Shown: positions 62,913 to 64,000 of the stretch, piece by piece
Layout: each line of letters begins with the position of its first letter
Position numbering within the stretch: the first letter of the stretch is position 1
Source: Vibrio genomosp. F10 str. ZF-129
Lineage (GTDB): Bacteria > Pseudomonadota > Gammaproteobacteria > Enterobacterales > Vibrionaceae
Length of the DNA: 64,000 nt
Reading direction: 5' to 3'
Assembly (NCBI RefSeq): GCF_000287055.2
Contig: NZ_AJYQ02000127.1
Span: 97,249 to 161,248 of the forward strand
Position numbers and translations under genes: made by a program
The notes under the pieces: model-generated
Told to the model about the DNA's origin: nothing
Database searches by the model: none
What the model saw: the letters and a program-made list of their open reading frames with translations, nothing else

Positions 62913-63470
62913 ATGTCTTCTGAAGCAACAATGCTAGAACGCTGCCAATCTAAATGTGAACTGTGTGGAAGCGACTCTCCGCTTACCTCGTACGCGGTAC
63001 CACCACATAGCCATGTTACTGTCGATCATGGCATTATGGCTTGCGACAAGTGTTTGGGTGAAATTGAAGACCCGAAAGACATTAACCACTGGCGTTGTTT
63101 AAATGACAGCATGTGGAGCCAAGAGCCACCGGTTCAAGTGGTAGCGTGGCGTCAATTGACTCGCCTCTCTTCAGAGTCTTGGGCACAGGATCTTTTAGAG
63201 ATGATGTATTTAGAAGAGGAAACATCAGTTTGGGCACAAATTGGTATGTCGGCTGATGACAAACCTCTTGATGTAAATGGCGTCGAACTTAAAAAAGGTG
63301 ACGACGTAACAGTAATCAAAGATTTGCCTGTCAAGGGAACGAACCAAGTGATTAAGCAAGGTACGGTTATTCGCGGTATTAGTGTTGGCGATGATCCAAA
63401 GCTTGTGTCTGGTAAAACCAATGGCGGTCAATCAATGTACGTGATTGCTGAATTCTGCCGTAAAAAGTAA
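62913..63470 (+). CDS. YjdM/PhnA family zinc-ribbon protein
   Basis: A 185-residue protein. An N-terminal zinc ribbon (CELCGSDSPL and CDKCLGEI) is followed by a linker and a C-terminal PhnA domain (about 115-185; DVNGVELKKGDDVTVIKDLPVKG, GTVIRGISVGDDPKLVSGKTNG). E. coli YjdM (formerly PhnA) is 111 residues; this longer form with an extra middle region is common in vibrios. The name reflects an old link to phosphonate genes, but no phn genes occur here. Function unknown. Confidence 0.85.
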   Translation: MSSEATMLERCQSKCELCGSDSPLTSYAVPPHSHVTVDHGIMACDKCLGEIEDPKDINHWRCLNDSMWSQEPPVQVVAWRQLTRLSSESWAQDLLEMMYLEEETSVWAQIGMSADDKPLDVNGVELKKGDDVTVIKDLPVKGTNQVIKQGTVIRGISVGDDPKLVSGKTNGGQSMYVIAEFCRKK

Positions 63471-63517
63471 CGGGCTTTTTATTTAGACTCATATTCTATT
63501 ATTTGTCTCCCTATTCT

Positions 63518-63541
63518 AAAGGCACCGATGGTGCCTTTTTT
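63518..63541 (+). terminator. Intrinsic terminator after the YjdM/PhnA gene
   Basis: AAAGGCACC (63518-63526) pairs with GGTGCCTTT (63530-63538) around GAT, followed by further T to 63541. Confidence 0.93.
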
Positions 63542-63598
63542 GTGTGTGTATAAATGAGAATGCCTCTATAGAGGTGATTATTCATAAAATTCATGCAT

Positions 63599-63624
63599 AA
63601 AAAAACGCAGCCACTGGCTGCGTT
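63599..63624 (-). terminator. Intrinsic terminator after the DUF1127-like gene
   Basis: On the minus strand AACGCAGCC (63624-63616) pairs with GGCTGCGTT (63612-63604), followed by T residues. Confidence 0.9.
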
Positions 63625-63647
63625 CAAATAACTGCGTTGTCGAGATA

Positions 63648-63839
63648 TTAGCGAGTTAAACCTAAATCTCTTTGCATATGGTCTGATAGATCAGATGCAT
63701 AGTAGGCACGAGGTTCACTGTTATCAACAAACAGAATATCGAGTAAATGTTTAATCAATCCTTTGAAACTAACCGCGTAGGTCTTCTTATCCATAGAGGT
63801 AGGTGCTGCGATGGTGTCTAAATGCATAACTTGTGACAT
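63648..63839 (-). CDS. small protein with DUF1127-like C terminus
   Basis: A 63-residue protein; AGAGG lies a few bases before its ATG. The C-terminal stretch YYASDLSDHMQRDLGLTR resembles the DUF1127 motif (…LRDIGLTR) present in small basic proteins of proteobacteria, some of which affect RNA degradation or phosphate/carbon metabolism. The N-terminal half has no recognised motif. It has its own terminator, so it is a single gene. Confidence 0.7.
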   Translation of the reverse strand: MSQVMHLDTIAAPTSMDKKTYAVSFKGLIKHLLDILFVDNSEPRAYYASDLSDHMQRDLGLTR

Positions 63840-63973
63840 AGTAGCCTCTCTAAAAATCGAATAATTTTGTTTCGTTGGAAGAAATATAGAGGTTTTATTG
63901 GTAAATAAATAGTGACAAAAACTGCAATGTGGAATTAGTTTTTCTAATGAAACAATGATTTAACAATCGACAG

Positions 63974-64000
63974 TGTACTGGTCTAATGAAGTTGGACACC
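63974..64000. mobile_element. Probable IS3-family terminal inverted repeat at the window edge
   Basis: The last bases, TGTACTGGTCTAATGAAG then TTGGACACC, resemble the terminal repeats of IS3-family elements, which start TGTACTG and contain GTTGGACA. The element body lies beyond the window, so the assignment rests on this edge alone. Confidence 0.55.

Noticed and set aside
1..64000. CRISPR array, tRNA or rRNA genes, restriction or toxin-antitoxin systems
   Set aside because: I found no regularly spaced repeats, no cloverleaf-like sequence with CCA-adjacent acceptor stem, and no gene pair with such family motifs in the window.

Overview
The window looks like a chromosomal segment of a Vibrio species (Gammaproteobacteria, Vibrionaceae), probably from the second chromosome. 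Evidence: a polyhydroxyalkanoate cluster in the order phaB-phaA-phaP-phaC; a two-component operon that matches vxrABCD (histidine kinase with a DUF3404-type sensor, response regulator, DUF2861-type protein, TraF-like protein) followed by a UPF0181 (YoaH-like) gene, then yciH and ddl, an order I recall from V. cholerae VCA0565-VCA0572; and many small proteins that resemble Vibrio-restricted families. I see no tRNA, rRNA, CRISPR array, prophage or replication origin. Most of it is ordinary, densely coded chromosome, with one transposase relic and one apparent insertion sequence end at the right edge.

Layout. 1-5356: tail of a DEAD-box helicase, an unusual 770-base AT-rich gap, and the PHA synthesis genes. 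5449-13226: a sulfur-related island. A CoA-disulfide reductase/rhodanese fusion and a DUF2892 membrane protein point left; a BigR/SqrR-like ArsR regulator, two half-size YeeE/YedE transporters, and an RND efflux permease plus adaptor point right, with a palindromic operator between the two arms. 13366-20158: secreted endonuclease-like protein, the anaerobic ribonucleotide reductase pair nrdD-nrdG under visible FNR and NrdR sites, an aromatic aminotransferase, a retropepsin-like lipoprotein and a 3-mercaptopyruvate sulfurtransferase. 20193-26164: a three-gene secreted/envelope cluster with a LruC-type protein, then moeA-moeB and folE. 26424-36715: dbpA, msrAB, fhs with a PurR box, a PAS-GGDEF cyclase, small envelope proteins, cobQ and a small Vibrio protein. 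36850-41081: two more GGDEF proteins, a beta-barrel protein, a ComFB-family protein and a PF10115 HlyU-family protein, so cyclic-di-GMP signalling is concentrated here. 41368-44331: pntAB. 44488-48929: the vxr operon plus the UPF0181 gene, whose ribosome binding site lies inside a terminator hairpin. 48930-50050: a gene-poor stretch with a broken transposase. 50051-64000: yciH, a small DUF3319-like gene, a divergent tyrosine recombinase, ddl, a SPOR lipoprotein, the acetyltransferase/acyl-CoA synthetase PatZ, a LysR regulator preceded by a 24-residue membrane peptide gene, an SgrR-type regulator with a zinc-ribbon partner, a hotdog thioesterase, two membrane or envelope metalloproteases, a YjdM/PhnA protein and a small DUF1127-like gene.

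The main themes are redox and sulfur handling (persulfide sensing, CoA-disulfide reductase, SseA, MsrAB, PntAB), anaerobic nucleotide synthesis, envelope homeostasis (Vxr, Ddl, SPOR, M48, YgiW-like) and c-di-GMP signalling. The parts most worth a second look are the sulfur island with its attached RND pump, the terminator that contains the UPF0181 gene's ribosome binding site, the 24-residue peptide gene upstream of lysR, and a recurring pattern of 14-21 base tandem duplications, mostly at or just after stop codons.
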